DNA of 64,000 bases from Nyssa sinensis (Eukaryota; Streptophyta; Magnoliopsida; Cornales; Nyssaceae): NCBI GenBank assembly GCA_008638375.1, contig CM018041.1, positions 12,384,552-12,448,551 on the forward strand, given 5' to 3'. This document shows positions 20,597 through 32,397 of this stretch, piece by piece. Every line of letters begins with the position of its first letter. The stretch's first letter is position 1. The notes below the pieces were generated by a model. It ran no database searches, was not told where the DNA came from, and worked only from the letters and a program-made list of their open reading frames with translations. The translations under genes and the position numbers were made by a program.

Positions 20597-23288
20597 AAAA
20601 ACCAAAAGATTCTTTTACTATATATGTGAATATTCATGCATTGCTTGTTCTTAGGAAAAACTAATAATAAAGCCATCTCTCACGAAGGTGAGTGTTGAAT
20701 CTCCAACGTTTCTAGAACGCATTCAAGAAGATATATGTAGACCTATTCACCCTACTAAGTGGACTATTTCGTTACTTTATGGTATTGATAGATGTATCAA
20801 CTAGATGGTTTCATGTTTGTTTACTTTCATGTTGCAATGTAGCATTTGTGAAACTCATTGCTCAAATCATTCGATTAAGAACGCAATTCTCTGATCATCC
20901 TATCAAGACAATACGTCTCGATAATGTTGGTGAGTTTACATCCCAAGTAGTTAATAAATATTGTATGTGAATAGGAATTAGTGTTGAACATCATGTTGCT
21001 CACGTACACACACAAAATGATTTAGCAGAATCTTTGGTCAAACGTCTTCAATTAATAGCTAAACATTTACTTATGAAGACAAAGCTTCCTACTTCTATTT
21101 GGGGGCATGCCATATTGCATGTTGTGACATTAATCCGTATTGAGCCAGTTACTTATCACGAATATTCTCCTTTACAAATTGTACTTGGCTACCCACCAAA
21201 TGTGTTTCACCTAAGAATCTTTGGTTGTGTTGTGCAAGTTCTTATAACATCCCCACAACGTACTAAAATAGGTCCCCAAAGACAATTAGGAATTTATGTT
21301 AGTTTTGATTCTCCATCAATTATAAGATATCTTGAGCCCTTGAAAGGTGATTTATTTACTCTGCAATTTGCAGATTGTCATTTCAATGAGACAGTCTTCC
21401 CATCATTAGGTGGAGAGACGCTAAAGCGAGAAGCTCAACATGAAATTTCATGGAATGCAATAACATTGACTCATCTTGATCCTCGTACTAACCAATGTGA
21501 ACTAGAAATTCAAAGGATCATTCATTTGCAAAGTATTGCAACTCAATTACTAGATTCATTCACTGATACAAAGAAAATAACAAAATCGCATATACCAGCT
21601 GCAAATACTCTTGCACAAATCGATGTCCCTGTAGGACAATCCATTACTACAACAGCAAATGAATCTATGACATTCCTGAAGCGTGGTAGACCCATTGGTG
21701 CAAAAGATAAACTTCCTCAGAAGAGGAAAAACCAAGGAACAAAAGAGATGGCAACTCTTGAAGAGACCACACATAATAAAACCAACGTTGGTATAATGAT
21801 ACCTCATGAGGAAGGTAAACAAATATCTCTAGAAGAAGAAATGCTTCCTGAAGAAGTAATATTCCCCGCAGCGGAACAAATAGCCCCTAAAGAGGCACAA
21901 GTACCTGAAAATAAAGAGCTCTCAATAAATTATATATATAATGGAAATATATGGGATGGAAGTGATATTATCATTGATCATATATTTGCCTTCTCAATAT
22001 CACTTGAAATCACCAGAAGTGATGAGGATCCTGAACCATAAAGTGTCAAAGAATGTCGACGTAGAAATGATTGGTCAAGATGGAAGGAACCAATACATGT
22101 TGAGCTAGACTCGTTAGCAAAACAAGAAGTATTTCGACCTGTAGTCCAAACACTTGAAGGTATAAAGCCTGTAGGGCACAAATGGGTATTTGTACAAAAA
22201 TGTAATGAGCAAAATGAAATTATCAGATATAAAGCCAGACTTGTAACACAAGGTTTCTCGCAAAGACTTGGTGTTGATTATGAGGAGACATTCTCTAGTC
22301 ATGGATGCAATTACGTTTCGATTTTTGGTAAGTTTGGTAGTCTCAAAAGGACTAGACATGCCCTTTATGGACGTAGTCACAATATACTTATATGGATCAC
22401 TCGATAGTGACATATACATGAAAATCCCTAAAGGATTTAAGTTTTCTGAAGCTAGTAATTCACATCCTCGTAGCATGTATTTAATCAAGTTACAACAATC
22501 ACTATATAGATTGAAATAGTCTGGACGTTTGTGATACAATCAACTTAGTGAATATTTACTAAAGGGAGGATATGTAAATAATCTGATTTGTCCTTATATT
22601 TTCATAAAGAAATCAGATATTGAATTTGAAATAGTGGCAGTATATATTAATGACTTGAATCTTGTGGGAACTCTTAAATAGCTCACAAAAGTCACTACTT
22701 ATTTGAAACAAAAGTTTGAAATGAAAGATTTGGGAAAAACAAAATTATGTCTCTGCCTGTAGATCAAACATTTTAAAGAAGGAATCCGTGTTCATCAATC
22801 GGCACATATAGAAAAGATTTTGAAATGGTTTTATATGGCTAAGGCTCACTCATTAACATCACTTATGGTTGTCCGCTCACTTGATGTAAACAGAGATCAT
22901 TTTCGCCCTCGTGAAAATGATGAAAAACTCATTGGTCCTAAAGTACCATATCTTAGTGCAATTGGTGCCCTCATGTATCTTGCAAATTGTACACGACCAT
23001 ATATTACATTTACTGTCAACTTGCTAGCTAAATATAGTTTTGTTCCAACCCGAAGGCATTGGAATGGCATCAAGTATATGTTTCGCTATCTACGTGGGAC
23101 AGTTGATATGGATTTGTTTTATTCAAGAGGATCCAAATCATTGTTAGTCGGATATGCTGATGTTGGATATCGTTTTGATCTGTATAAAGCCAGGTCACAA
23201 ATCGGGTATGTGTTTACCTATGGTGACATTTCTATATCATGTGGATCGACAAAAGTAACAATGATTGTTACTTCCTCAAATTACTCTA
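20597..23288 (+). pseudogene. pol: Copia I integrase, reverse transcriptase and RNase H start, degenerate
   Basis: The frame resumes directly at the Harbinger target duplication. The integrase core shows TIRLDNVGEFTSQ and VHTQNDLAESLVKRLQLIA. A long open part (21034-22041) carries IFGCVVQV and LGIYVSFDSPSIIRYLEPL. RT follows with RYKARLVTQGFSQ and GVDYEETFS, but the YVDD core reads YIND, so a catalytic Asp is lost. RNase H begins with SYADVGYRFD-like sequence and ends at TSSNYS, where the chimeric element inserted. Many stops and frameshifts are present. Confidence 0.85.
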
Positions 23289-23428
23289 TATTGAAATTTG
23301 GAGGCCCAACTCCCAATTAGCTCATCCTTAAAACCCAGGTGTTAAGGAGAGGTAGAGAGGGCCCTTATATATTGCGCAGATGGGCTGTGGATAGGCGATG
23401 TGGGATCGTAGCTGAGGACAATCCAACA
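23289..23428 (-). repeat. LTR-B, 3' copy
   Basis: 140 bp; on the minus strand TGTTGGATTGTCCTC to AAATTTCAATA. It differs from the other copy (32253-32392) at about 4 positions by eye. It contains a TATATAAG box and cccacatcgcc. The CTCTA duplication is directly to its left. Confidence 0.9.
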
Positions 23429-23532
23429 CACCCCCTTGACCTCAACGGCCTACAAGACTGGTTGCGGCAACGTCTAACAGAACTGGCTGTTGGGATAAGC
23501 TGAAGTAGAAGCCCAACCTAGCTCTGATACCA
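23429..23532 (-). mobile_element. Internal domain of a TRIM-like element
   Basis: On the minus strand it runs TGGTATCAGAGCTAGGTTGG (primer site first) to TCAAGGGGGTG (polypurine tract), 104 bp with no coding capacity. With two 140-bp LTR-B copies this makes a 384-bp element, in the size range of terminal-repeat retrotransposons in miniature. Confidence 0.75.
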
Positions 23533-23687
23533 TGAAGAAATAAAGAAGAGAAAGGAATTTATATTTATTTTTGTGTATTTAAAACTGTACAATATGAAGT
23601 CTATTTATAAGTACAATATGAGAATACAATGTGGGAGTGTATCCGATGTGGGACAAAGTGGTATGAGTAATCTAGAATATTCTAACA
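23533..23687 (-). repeat. LTR-A copy 1 of a tandem pair
   Basis: 155 bp, followed on the minus strand by the primer site TGGTATCAGAGC. It matches the plus-strand LTR at 10940-11093. Confidence 0.9.
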
Positions 23688-23842
23688 TGAAGAAATAAAG
23701 AAGAGAAAGGAATTTATATTTATTTCTGTGTATTTAAAACTGTACAATATGAGGTCTATTTATAGGTACAATATGAGAATACAATGTGGAAGTGTATCCG
23801 ATGAGGGACAAAGTGGTATGAGTAATCTAGAATATTCTAACA
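23688..23842 (-). repeat. LTR-A copy 2 of a tandem pair (3' LTR of copia A body)
   Basis: 155 bp, directly next to copy 1 with no base between them and about 5 differences by eye. A polypurine tract AAGGGGGGA (23843-23851 on minus) precedes it on the pol side. Confidence 0.9.
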
Positions 23843-23849
23843 TCCCCCC

Positions 23850-25724
23850 TTAAACTCGAGATGATGAAGTCAACTGGAGTTTGGAAACAAGATCACGGAG
23901 CCGACCAGGAGGATGAGACTTCGTGAAGATATCGGCAAGTTGATCTTCAGACGAGACAGAGCGAAGATCCAAGGTGCCCTGCTGAAGATGGTGCCGAATG
24001 AAGTGACAATCAATTTCAATATATTTGGTGCGCTCATGAAAGACATCATTGTGAGCAATCTGGATGGCGCTCCGATTATCACAATAAAGAGGAGAACTAG
24101 TCAGCTGAGGAGCACCCATGTCGGTCAAAAGCCATCGTAACCACAAAAGTTCAGTTGTAATATCAGCAAGGGCACGATACTCAGCCTCAGTACTAGAGCG
24201 GGCAACAACAGTCTGCTTCTTACTACGCCAAGAAATGAGAGAGATGCCAAGTAAAAAATAGTAGCCCGTGGTGGAGCGACGGTCGGTAGGATCACCAGCC
24301 CAATCAGCATCAGAATAGGAGCGGAGCTCAAGAGATGAGCGAGAGGAAAAGTGAATGCCATGAAACAGAGTTCCCTTGACATACCGTAAAATGCAAAGAA
24401 CAGCAGCATAGTGGGTAAAGCGAGGGGCACGCATAAACTGGCTAACCAAATGAACAACATAGGAAATGTTTGGTTGAGTAACAATGAGATAGATGAGACT
24501 ACCGACCAGTTGTCGATACAGAGTAGCATCAGGAAGAGATTCACCATCAGTAGCAAGTAATCGAACATTAGGATCAAGCGGAGAAGTGCATGTTTTGCTA
24601 TCAGTCAAGCCGGCCTTAGAAAGCAAGTCGAATGCATACTTAGCTTGAGAGAGATAAGAACCATCGGATCCAGATGTAACCTCAAGACCCAGAAAGTAGT
24701 TAAGCTGCCCCAAGTCCTTCATCTCAAAGTTCTGACTCAAGAAATGCTGAAGATCTCGAATACCAGAGAGATCATCGCCTGTAATGATCATGTCATCGAC
24801 ATAAAGAAGAATAAGAATAATACCAGCACCAATGGTCCGAAGGAAAAGAGCTGAGTCATAGGCACTAGGGGTAAACCCCTGTTGAGCAACAATACAACTG
24901 AATTTAGCAAACCAGGCTCGGGGAGCTTGTTTGAGACCGTAGAGAGCACGCCGAAGACGGAAAACGGTGTGAGGAGGATGGGCATAACCAGGGGGAGGAT
25001 GCATATAAACTTCCTCAGCAAGATCACCATTCAAGAACGCATTTTTGACATCCATCTGAAACAGTTGCCAATGACGCACAGCAGCAATGACAAGCAAGGA
25101 ACGGACAGAGGTAAGACGAGTAACAGGGGCAAAAGTCTCCTCATAGTCAATACCATACTCTTGAGAGAAACCCTTGGCAACAAGACGAGTTTTGTAGCGT
25201 TCCACTGATCCATCTGACCGAGTCTTGATTTTGTAGACCCACTTACATCCAACTGCAGACTTGCCAGGAGGTAAATCCACCAAGTCCCAAGTATGAGTTT
25301 TAGTGAGAGCTTCTAGTTCATCAGACATAGCTTTCTGCCAAAGAGGGTCAGCACTAGCCTCACGATAACTGTGAGGTTCGTGAAGGATAGCAAAAGCATA
25401 ATAACAATGAAAATCTTGAAGATGAGAAGGAGGAGCTCTTACTCCAGTGGATTGACGAAGTGCAAGTACCTGGACAGGCTCAGAGGTAGTTGATGGATTA
25501 GGAGTATCAGTAGACGTGTCAGATGACTTTGAGACAAGCGAAGAAGGAACATCTGAGGAGCTTGGCATCTCTATAGAGGAGTCAGGAAATAAAGCAATAG
25601 AGGGGTCAATAAAGATAGGAGCATAACTGATAGAAGACTGCGGAAAAGGAGAAATACTCATAAACATCTTATGTTCCCAAAACTCGACATGACGAGAAAT
25701 ACGAAGACGTTTAGCAATGGGATC
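23850..25724 (-). CDS. pol: Copia A reverse transcriptase and RNase H (open, 3' half of pol)
   Basis: From MFMSISPFPQSS onward 605 codons are open and end in a TAA that overlaps the polypurine tract. Upstream the frame is open to the insert border (IAKRLRISRHVEFWEHKM). RT motifs in order are [74 protein letters not shown] and LLYVDDMIITGDD. RNase H shows YSDADWAGDPTDRRSTTGYY, SSTEAEYRALA, YCDNRSAIQIAHN and DIFTKSHPPGRLRDLVSKL. All catalytic residues that can be checked are present. The 5' part of pol is cut off by the 25730-29545 insert, so the copy cannot make a full polyprotein. Confidence 0.9.
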   Translation of the reverse strand, partial: DPIAKRLRISRHVEFWEHKMFMSISPFPQSSISYAPIFIDPSIALFPDSSIEMPSSSDVPSSLVSKSSDTSTDTPNPSTTSEPVQVLALRQSTGVRAPPSHLQDFHCYYAFAILHEPHSYREASADPLWQKAMSDELEALTKTHTWDLVDLPPGKSAVGCKWVYKIKTRSDGSVERYKTRLVAKGFSQEYGIDYEETFAPVTRLTSVRSLLVIAAVRHWQLFQMDVKNAFLNGDLAEEVYMHPPPGYAHPPHTVFRLRRALYGLKQAPRAWFAKFSCIVAQQGFTPSAYDSALFLRTIGAGIILILLYVDDMIITGDDLSGIRDLQHFLSQNFEMKDLGQLNYFLGLEVTSGSDGSYLSQAKYAFDLLSKAGLTDSKTCTSPLDPNVRLLATDGESLPDATLYRQLVGSLIYLIVTQPNISYVVHLVSQFMRAPRFTHYAAVLCILRYVKGTLFHGIHFSSRSSLELRSYSDADWAGDPTDRRSTTGYYFLLGISLISWRSKKQTVVARSSTEAEYRALADITTELLWLRWLLTDMGAPQLTSSPLYCDNRSAIQIAHNDVFHERTKYIEIDCHFIRHHLQQGTLDLRSVSSEDQLADIFTKSHPPGRLRDLVSKLQLTSSSRV

Positions 25725-25729
25725 ATAAC

Positions 25730-28700
25730 TGTCACGCCCCGAATTTCTGACCGAAACCCGAGGTGCGACTGACGAACAGAAAGTAAATAAAATAAAAGAT
25801 AATTAAACAAATTTCTGAATTTACGACAAATTAAATAAAGTTCTTTAATTTTTCTAAAAATTTCGGCAGCACCTCCTTTGTTTTTCGAACCTTTTCCCCC
25901 TGATAAACACAATACAACATATATATATACAACAGTCACAATCCATCCTCACTCGATGGCCACAACTCTATCAAAGTTAAATATACATCACCTACTTATA
26001 CAATCCATCACGTCTACTCCTACACTTAAACTAAAGGATCACAAATTCATTATTTATTACAATATACAATTTCATCTCCATTCTTTTCAGAAATACACCA
26101 ATCGTTTATAATGTCTAAATACGCCCCAAGGGCCCAAATATTCTTCCAAATTCATTTCCTCTCCTTTCTCCAAGATTTCATCAAGTCCCGCGTGCCAGGA
26201 GCTTTATCTGAAACCTGTGCCCACGAATGGGTCAGCGACAACATGCTGGTATGATATAATACTAATGCAAGGAACAAAACTAAGGTCGTGGCATGTGCAA
26301 GTGTACAGTTATTTCTATATGGCATTCGATGTCATGATGACAGTTTATAAACAGTATGCAATATATGAACAGGATGCGTGACACACCCATGCAACTCTAT
26401 GCCCACCCATGTCTCATGATACGGTCCTTCCCCGTCGGCATGAGTACCTTGTATGTCTCGCTTCACGGTCCGGAACCCGTCAGGCAGGCGAGTACCTAAT
26501 GGCCGATTTTGGGTTTTTCACCACAGGATCTGCACCCTCATAATGCACCAGCACCTCGTGCTGACCCACACTATGCTTTCAAGAAATCACACGATGCCGA
26601 TATGCCATGATTTCATAATGCAATAATACAGTTCAAATGAAACATCCCTTTCATAAGCATATGCAACATGCTTTAAATAATGCATCACATTTAAGATTAA
26701 CAATAGCATTTAAATTACAAGATTTCATCCATAAATCTACGTGTCATGCTCGATCAATCCCAACACTTATACAATTCTACATGTCGCAATATCAGCGATC
26801 CTTCTAAAACATAAATCACATACGATGACAACTCAAGAAGTAAATCATAACACCCACAGATTCATAAAGAACACGTAAGCATATAAACAATCAAATTCTA
26901 AGTGGTTTCCTAATAGCAATTACGCATAGAGAACATTCAATCATCTTATCAAATACTCCTAAGCTTAATCTCATTTCTCACATTAATAAAATATCATACC
27001 TGATAGGGTTGGTCACAACCCTACTAAGCGGTGTCCACTATGCAATCCAACTAACCCGTAAGTAACTTGGTCCTCCAATGGAATCATATCAAGCTTATGC
27101 TTATCTCCACTCAGCCAATCTTTGGAGAATTTGCAGTCAAGCGTGAACCAAACCCTCGTGCATCCCGAGTTTGAGGTTGCTCTCCAGTCCATGGTTCAGC
27201 AGTTGAAGAAAACACACCCGCAGGCTGATCGAGTCGGCCAGCCATTTTAAATCCAGTTTTATCAGCTTCTTCAACCTTTTTCCCCCAAGCAGATGATGAT
27301 CCTGACAAAGTCCGTCCCTTCATCATCCCATCCATCAGATATTGAAGAACTTTCCCTTCCTCTCATCAGATTACTGTGCAGAATCCTCCAAATCAGTAGC
27401 TCCGATTATTACAAGCAAAGTCAGAACCCATGGCTTGCTTTAACCCGAACAGTCAGCTTCATCCATTACTGGATTTTCTTTCCTCTGTGCATATGTTGAA
27501 TTATATATCCAATATCCCAACAAGGATGGCCAGACCTCATTTGGATTCCGTAAATAAACCGCTACACAACACCTCAAGATCTACCTGGACAATCTCCTCA
27601 AATAATTCTGTTGGCAACTATGACCTATTAATAAACATCTCGGTAGCTTCTCATAGTCATCCTTCACTGTAGGAAGCATTGTCATCATCAAATATCTCCT
27701 AAATCAAAATCAATCGCATAGGAATTCCTCCAAAATTCCACTCAACACTTCTGTCTCCCCTGCTCCAACAAATACACACATATATCTCCATATACCCCCC
27801 CCCCAAAGATCTGCTTCCTTTTTCCATCCATACCAATCAATTTCCCCTCAACAAACCAACTACAAGGAGGTTCAACAAAGCAACAAGAAACCGACACTTG
27901 ATCGAACCTCGTGAGACAATCCGTCCCATAACTCGCATTTGAATCCCAATTCCCAACTTCACCTCCAAACATAGGCGCGGTTGGATCAACAAAATCAGAC
28001 CGAACCATTTTCTGTTACCTTTCAATCACCCAAACCCAAATCCTGCAATATCCCCACACCTGCTGCCACTATACACACGCAGCAGCGACAACCGAGCCCC
28101 CCGACAGAAACCACAAAACAAACAGGGCAGTCGACCCTCAATTCCAATCACAAACCACAAACCTTACACAAGCATTACCTCCAAACACCGACACAACCGG
28201 ATCAATAAACCCAACCACGGCCATGACCGAATCAGCAATCCAATTCAGCCAACACCTTCCGAAAATCTCAGGAAATCAGAATAACTCCCATTCATCATAG
28301 CAACCAAAACGGAAAAGAAAAAGATAGAGATAGGACCTGTCCTTCCTTTCCGAACCAAATTGCTCCACTCTCCTGCTCTGCGTCGAACCCAGACAGCCAC
28401 ACGCACACAAACCGCAACACAATCAAGCCCCATATATATACATATATATATGTCTACATATATCCACGCACAAGCTTCACAACACAGTGATTATATATAT
28501 ATATATATACATATACCTCTGTACTGCTACTGGATTCAAACAACCCAACGGACTGATTTAGCCGCAAGGATCTCGGCTTCGAAGCCCAACCGTACTGCCG
28601 TTACTCCTCCTTCTTCTTCCCGAACTGCCATACACCACAACCGTGGCTACTTCCAATACACAATACACTGCTTCGCCACTCATGTACGTACATATACACA

Positions 28701-29217
28701 CAATAGCAACCAAATCAAAAGGAAAGAAACAGAGACAAAGCCTGTTCACCTGCTGTCACCGCAACCCCCGTAGTGCCCCTCACGAAATCGCACCATCCAC
28801 ACGCAGATCTGGACCACAACTAGCACCGTTCTCTCTAAAATCTCTCTCCCACAGCACCAAAACGCACATATCTACACGCCTATACATATACATGTACACA
28901 TATACCACCTATCGCAGCTTCGTCCATGCCAATACACCCGTGCCATCATCCCCAATCGACCATCGCGAAACCCGTCGCAAATCCGTCACGAGCTTGGACA
29001 CGCGAGACGCGATGGCCGTCGACCAGATCTCCCCCCTCGCGACCACCGCCGTCCGCAGCCCCGTCCGTTTCTCTCCTTTTTCCCTTTTTCTCTCTTTTCT
29101 TCTTTCTCTCTTCTCTTTTCTGTTTTCACAAGACCTGCACCGTATCTCTCTTCTTTTCTCTTTTCCCTTTTTTTTTTTTTCCCTCTTTTCTTCTTTTATT
29201 CATTTTCCACCACACAC

Positions 29218-29261
<44 letters not shown>

Positions 29262-29545
29262 CCATACTTTATATTTCATTCATGTATACCATTACACATA
29301 TTTTTATTTTTATTTTATTTTATTTTTCATATATTAATTTTGAATGTAAATAAAGTTGGTATAAAGCTGGCTCAATATCAGTATTATTTGTTTTGACGTC
29401 TCTGGGTGTCCGTTCGCGTCTTATGTCATTTTTATTATTTATTTATTTTATTTTTTTTTTTTTCAAAATTAAATTAATTAGAAATTAAGGACATTCCCAT
29501 AGCAAAAAAAAAAAAAATTCTATTCCAAATTTTTGAATCTTTACA
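25730..29545. mobile_element. Solo-LTR-like insert 2 (3.8 kb) between copia A integrase and RT
   Basis: Starts TGTCACGCCCCGAATTTC and ends GAATCTTTACA (TG...CA), with ATAAC duplicated on both sides (25725-25729 and 29546-29550). Removing it with one copy brings the copia A frame back in register. No conserved coding region was seen; the longest frame (28643-29353) is low-complexity. It contains a pyrimidine-rich run (29060-29200) next to a TA repeat (29220-29256), the mirror of the layout in the 5515-9039 insert. It is best read as a solo LTR of a long-LTR Ty3/gypsy element, probably on the minus strand; a non-autonomous derivative remains possible. Confidence 0.65.
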
Positions 29546-29550
29546 ATAAC

Positions 29551-31756
29551 AACGATAACCCTTTTGAGTGAGACCATAACCAAGAAGACAACAGAGTCGG
29601 GATCGAGGCTCAAGTTTGGTGTGTTCATGTGAGGGAAGAGTGACAAAACAAACATAACCAAAAACTCGAAGTAATGGATAGTTAGGAACTGCACCATGGA
29701 GAAGCTCAAAAGGAGTTTTATTATGTATAGTGGGTGAGGGAACACGATTGATGGTGTAGACAGCAGTAAGAGCAGCTTCGCCCCAAAAACATTTTGGAAG
29801 AGAGGCAGAGATGAGAAGTGCTCTTACTGTATCCAGAATGTAGCGATGTTTACGTTCTGCTCGACCATTTTGTTGTGAGGTGTATGGACAAGAATGGTGA
29901 GAGACAGTCCCATTATGCTGTAAAAGGGAAAGAAATGATTTATCTTTGTATTCCATTGCATTATCTGAACGAAAAGTTTTAATGGTACAAGAAAATTGAG
30001 TTTGCACCATTTTGTGAAAATTTTGGTAAACAGTGGTGAATTCAGACTTATGCTGCAAAAGATATATCCAAGTATAACGACTGTAATCATCCACAAAGAT
30101 AACAAAATAACGAGATCCCCCCTCAGTCGGTGTCGGGGCAGGACCCCATATATCAGAATGAACTAAGTCAAAAGAAGCTGCGGAAAAAGAGTCACTTTTA
30201 TTAAAGGATAAATGTGTTTGTTTTCCAAGATGACATGACACACAATCAAAAGACTGAAATTTAATTGGACCTAAATGACCCTGAGAAGCCAAGAACTGGA
30301 CACGTGGAAGTGAGGCATGACCCAACCGGGAGTGCCACAAACTGGAAGTAACTGTAATGGCAACCATGGAAGTGTTTATGGAAGAAGGAATCTGTAGAGA
30401 TGTGAGCTCAAAAAGACGTCCAACTTTACGGCCTGTCCCAAGCAGCTGACCCGTCCGTGAATCCTATACATCAACACCCTTGTTAGAAAATTTCAAATCA
30501 AGGCCTAACTCACAAAGTTGTCCAACAGAAAGAAGATTTAAGGATAATTGAGGCACAAGGTAAGTATCACTGACAGATAAATTAGAGGTAGAAATAGACC
30601 CTACGTGACTAACAGGCATATGAGATCCATTGGCAGTGTATATTGCAGGATTAGGAGAAAGAGCAGTTTTATGAGAGAAGATGGTGGAATCAGATGTCAT
30701 ATGGTTACAACAAGCAGAGTCTATAAACCACTGAGATTTACCTGGAGTGACGGACAAGGCAATGGAGGATTGGGACAAAACCTGATGAATTAAGGCCGTT
30801 ACGTCAGCTGTAGTGAAAGGAGTGGATGGAGACGAAGACTCAGGTGCAGAGGAAGTAGAGGAAGCAAGCACAGCTGTCTGGTGAGCAAGAGTAGATGAGG
30901 AGACCGTAGCTGTCTGTCAGAAAGCTTGTTGCCGCTGATAAGACTTGTACTTGCGACATTCATCAATGGTGTGACCACGAAAATTACACCACTGGCAAAA
31001 ACGGATCTTGGAGTTGGATTGTGATGATGGAAGGCCAGTAGAAGATGGTGAAGGACCACGAGAAGCAGTGGCAAGAACCATATCAGATGATTGCATCTTC
31101 ATAATGGAACGACGAGTTTCTTCAGAGATAAGTTCAGAAACAGCAGCATCTAAAGTCGGAAGTGGTTGACGATGAAGAAGAGAGGCTCGAGTAGACTCAA
31201 AATCATCACGAAGAGCCATCATAAAGTGCATAAACTTCCGTCGATCAAGCCAGGCAGCAAATGTTTGAATGTCTTGAGCACATTCTAACTTTGGATCTGC
31301 GGTAGATAATTGTTCCCAAAGATGATTGGTCTGACAATAAAAATCAGCAATAGACTGACCTATGTCCTGACGCATCTGATAAAGTTTAGCTTCCAGTTGA
31401 AACTCTAAGGAAGCATCATAGGTGCAGTTGTATCTTTTGGCCAGAAAATCCCAAGCAACCTTAGCATTCCCAAGTCTTGGAAGGAGACTGTTGATGGATG
31501 GAACAGAGGTGTTGATGAACCAAGACAAAATCTTGCAGTGCATACTACCCCATTCTTCCAGATGAGTTGAAAACGCCTCTTCTATCTCACTCGCCTTCTG
31601 TGTTGGTGTAGCAAGGTCTCTAGTCACATAATGCCATAATCGGCGTCTTTTCAAGAAAACCTCCATATTCTGAGCCCACATACTATAATTGGATCCATCC
31701 AATATTATGTCTATAGGATGAACAATAGAATCGAGATTCGATGCAGATTGAGATAT
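29551..31756 (-). pseudogene. gag-pol: Copia A gag-protease-integrase in the chimera
   Basis: The gag start codon of the plus-strand sister is ATA here (31754-31756). Gag is open to the zinc knuckle CQWCNFRGHTIDEC, then a TGA appears after QRQQAF where the sister has Gln. The protease keeps its Asp (WFIDSACCNHM). A TAG follows KGVDV, where the sister reads CAG. The integrase core keeps HSDIWGP, FRSDNAMEY and QQNGRAERK. The frame ends at the 25730-29545 insert after the ...KGYRCY segment and continues at 25724. At least two stops and the lost start codon make it inactive. Confidence 0.9.
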
Positions 31757-32240
31757 ATCGAATCTTCAAACGTATAAGCAGATAGCAAAAAGGAAAGCAG
31801 GACGAAAACTGAGCAGAATGCACCCGATTTGAAAAAGTCAACTGTCAAAGTCAACAGTCAACAGTCAAAGTCAACGGTCAATGATCAATGCTGATGTGGC
31901 GGCAGAAACTGAAGTGGATCTAGGGCTGACGTGGTAGCACAAGGATAAGGCTGGCGCATGGGGCGAGTGGGCAGTGCGGCGAAACTTCGGGAGGCGCGTG
32001 AGGGCGCGTGGCAGCTCCTATGGGGGCGATCTTGGCGGCGTTGGACTCCTCTCTGAATGGACTGTCCAATGGTGGTGGCACCTTTGTGAGATGGTGACCG
32101 GAACAGTGTAAAATTGAGGAAGACAGAGAAGAATAGCGGTGCGTGGCAGCTCGTGAGGTAAGATACCGTCACAAGGAAGAGCACCAAAGATTTGTCGAAA
32201 GAACGGCTGAAAAAATAAGACTACAGGCCACAAGTTTGTG
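31757..32240 (-). other. Copia A leader between primer site and gag
   Basis: This stretch is the counterpart of 11106-11634. It holds a TTGAC/GTCAA-rich cluster (about 31835-31890) and cacgtca-type motifs. No conserved frame is present. Confidence 0.7.
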
Positions 32241-32252
32241 GCTCTGATACCA
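32241..32252 (-). other. Primer-binding site and crossover point
   Basis: TGGTATCAGAGC on the minus strand. LTR-B lies on one side and copia A leader (CACAAACTTGTGGCC) on the other. The same 12 bases at 23521-23532 join LTR-A to the TRIM-like interior. Confidence 0.85.
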
Positions 32253-32392
32253 TATTGAAATTTGGAGGCCCAACTCCCAATTAGCTCATCCTTAAAACCC
32301 AGGTGTTAAGGAGAGGTAGAGATGGCCCTTATATATTACGCAGGTGGGCTGTGGATAGGCGATGTGGGATCGTAGATGAGGACAATCCAACA
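32253..32392 (-). repeat. LTR-B, 5' copy
   Basis: 140 bp, partner of 23289-23428, and ends at the right-hand CTCTA target duplication. Confidence 0.9.
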
Positions 32393-32397
32393 CTCTA

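Larger units (their letters stand above)
23289..32392 (-). mobile_element. Chimeric retroelement: TRIM-like LTR-B outside, copia A inside
   Basis: Direct target duplications CTCTA (23284-23288 and 32393-32397) flank it, and copia I RNase H resumes in frame. Read on the minus strand the order is LTR-B (32392-32253), primer site, copia A leader, gag-integrase, a 3.8-kb insert, RT-RNase H, polypurine tract, LTR-A (23842-23688), LTR-A (23687-23533), primer site, 92 bp of other internal sequence, a second polypurine tract, LTR-B (23428-23289). The copia A body thus lacks its own 5' LTR and uses LTR-B, while two LTR-A copies lie together inside. Both joins fall in the 12-base primer-binding site. 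Confidence 0.85.

Noticed and set aside
28643..29396. Two overlapping long frames of 236 and 156 codons
   Set aside because: Composition is low-complexity (pyrimidine run and TA repeat) and they lie within a non-coding solo-LTR-like insert; no conserved motif.
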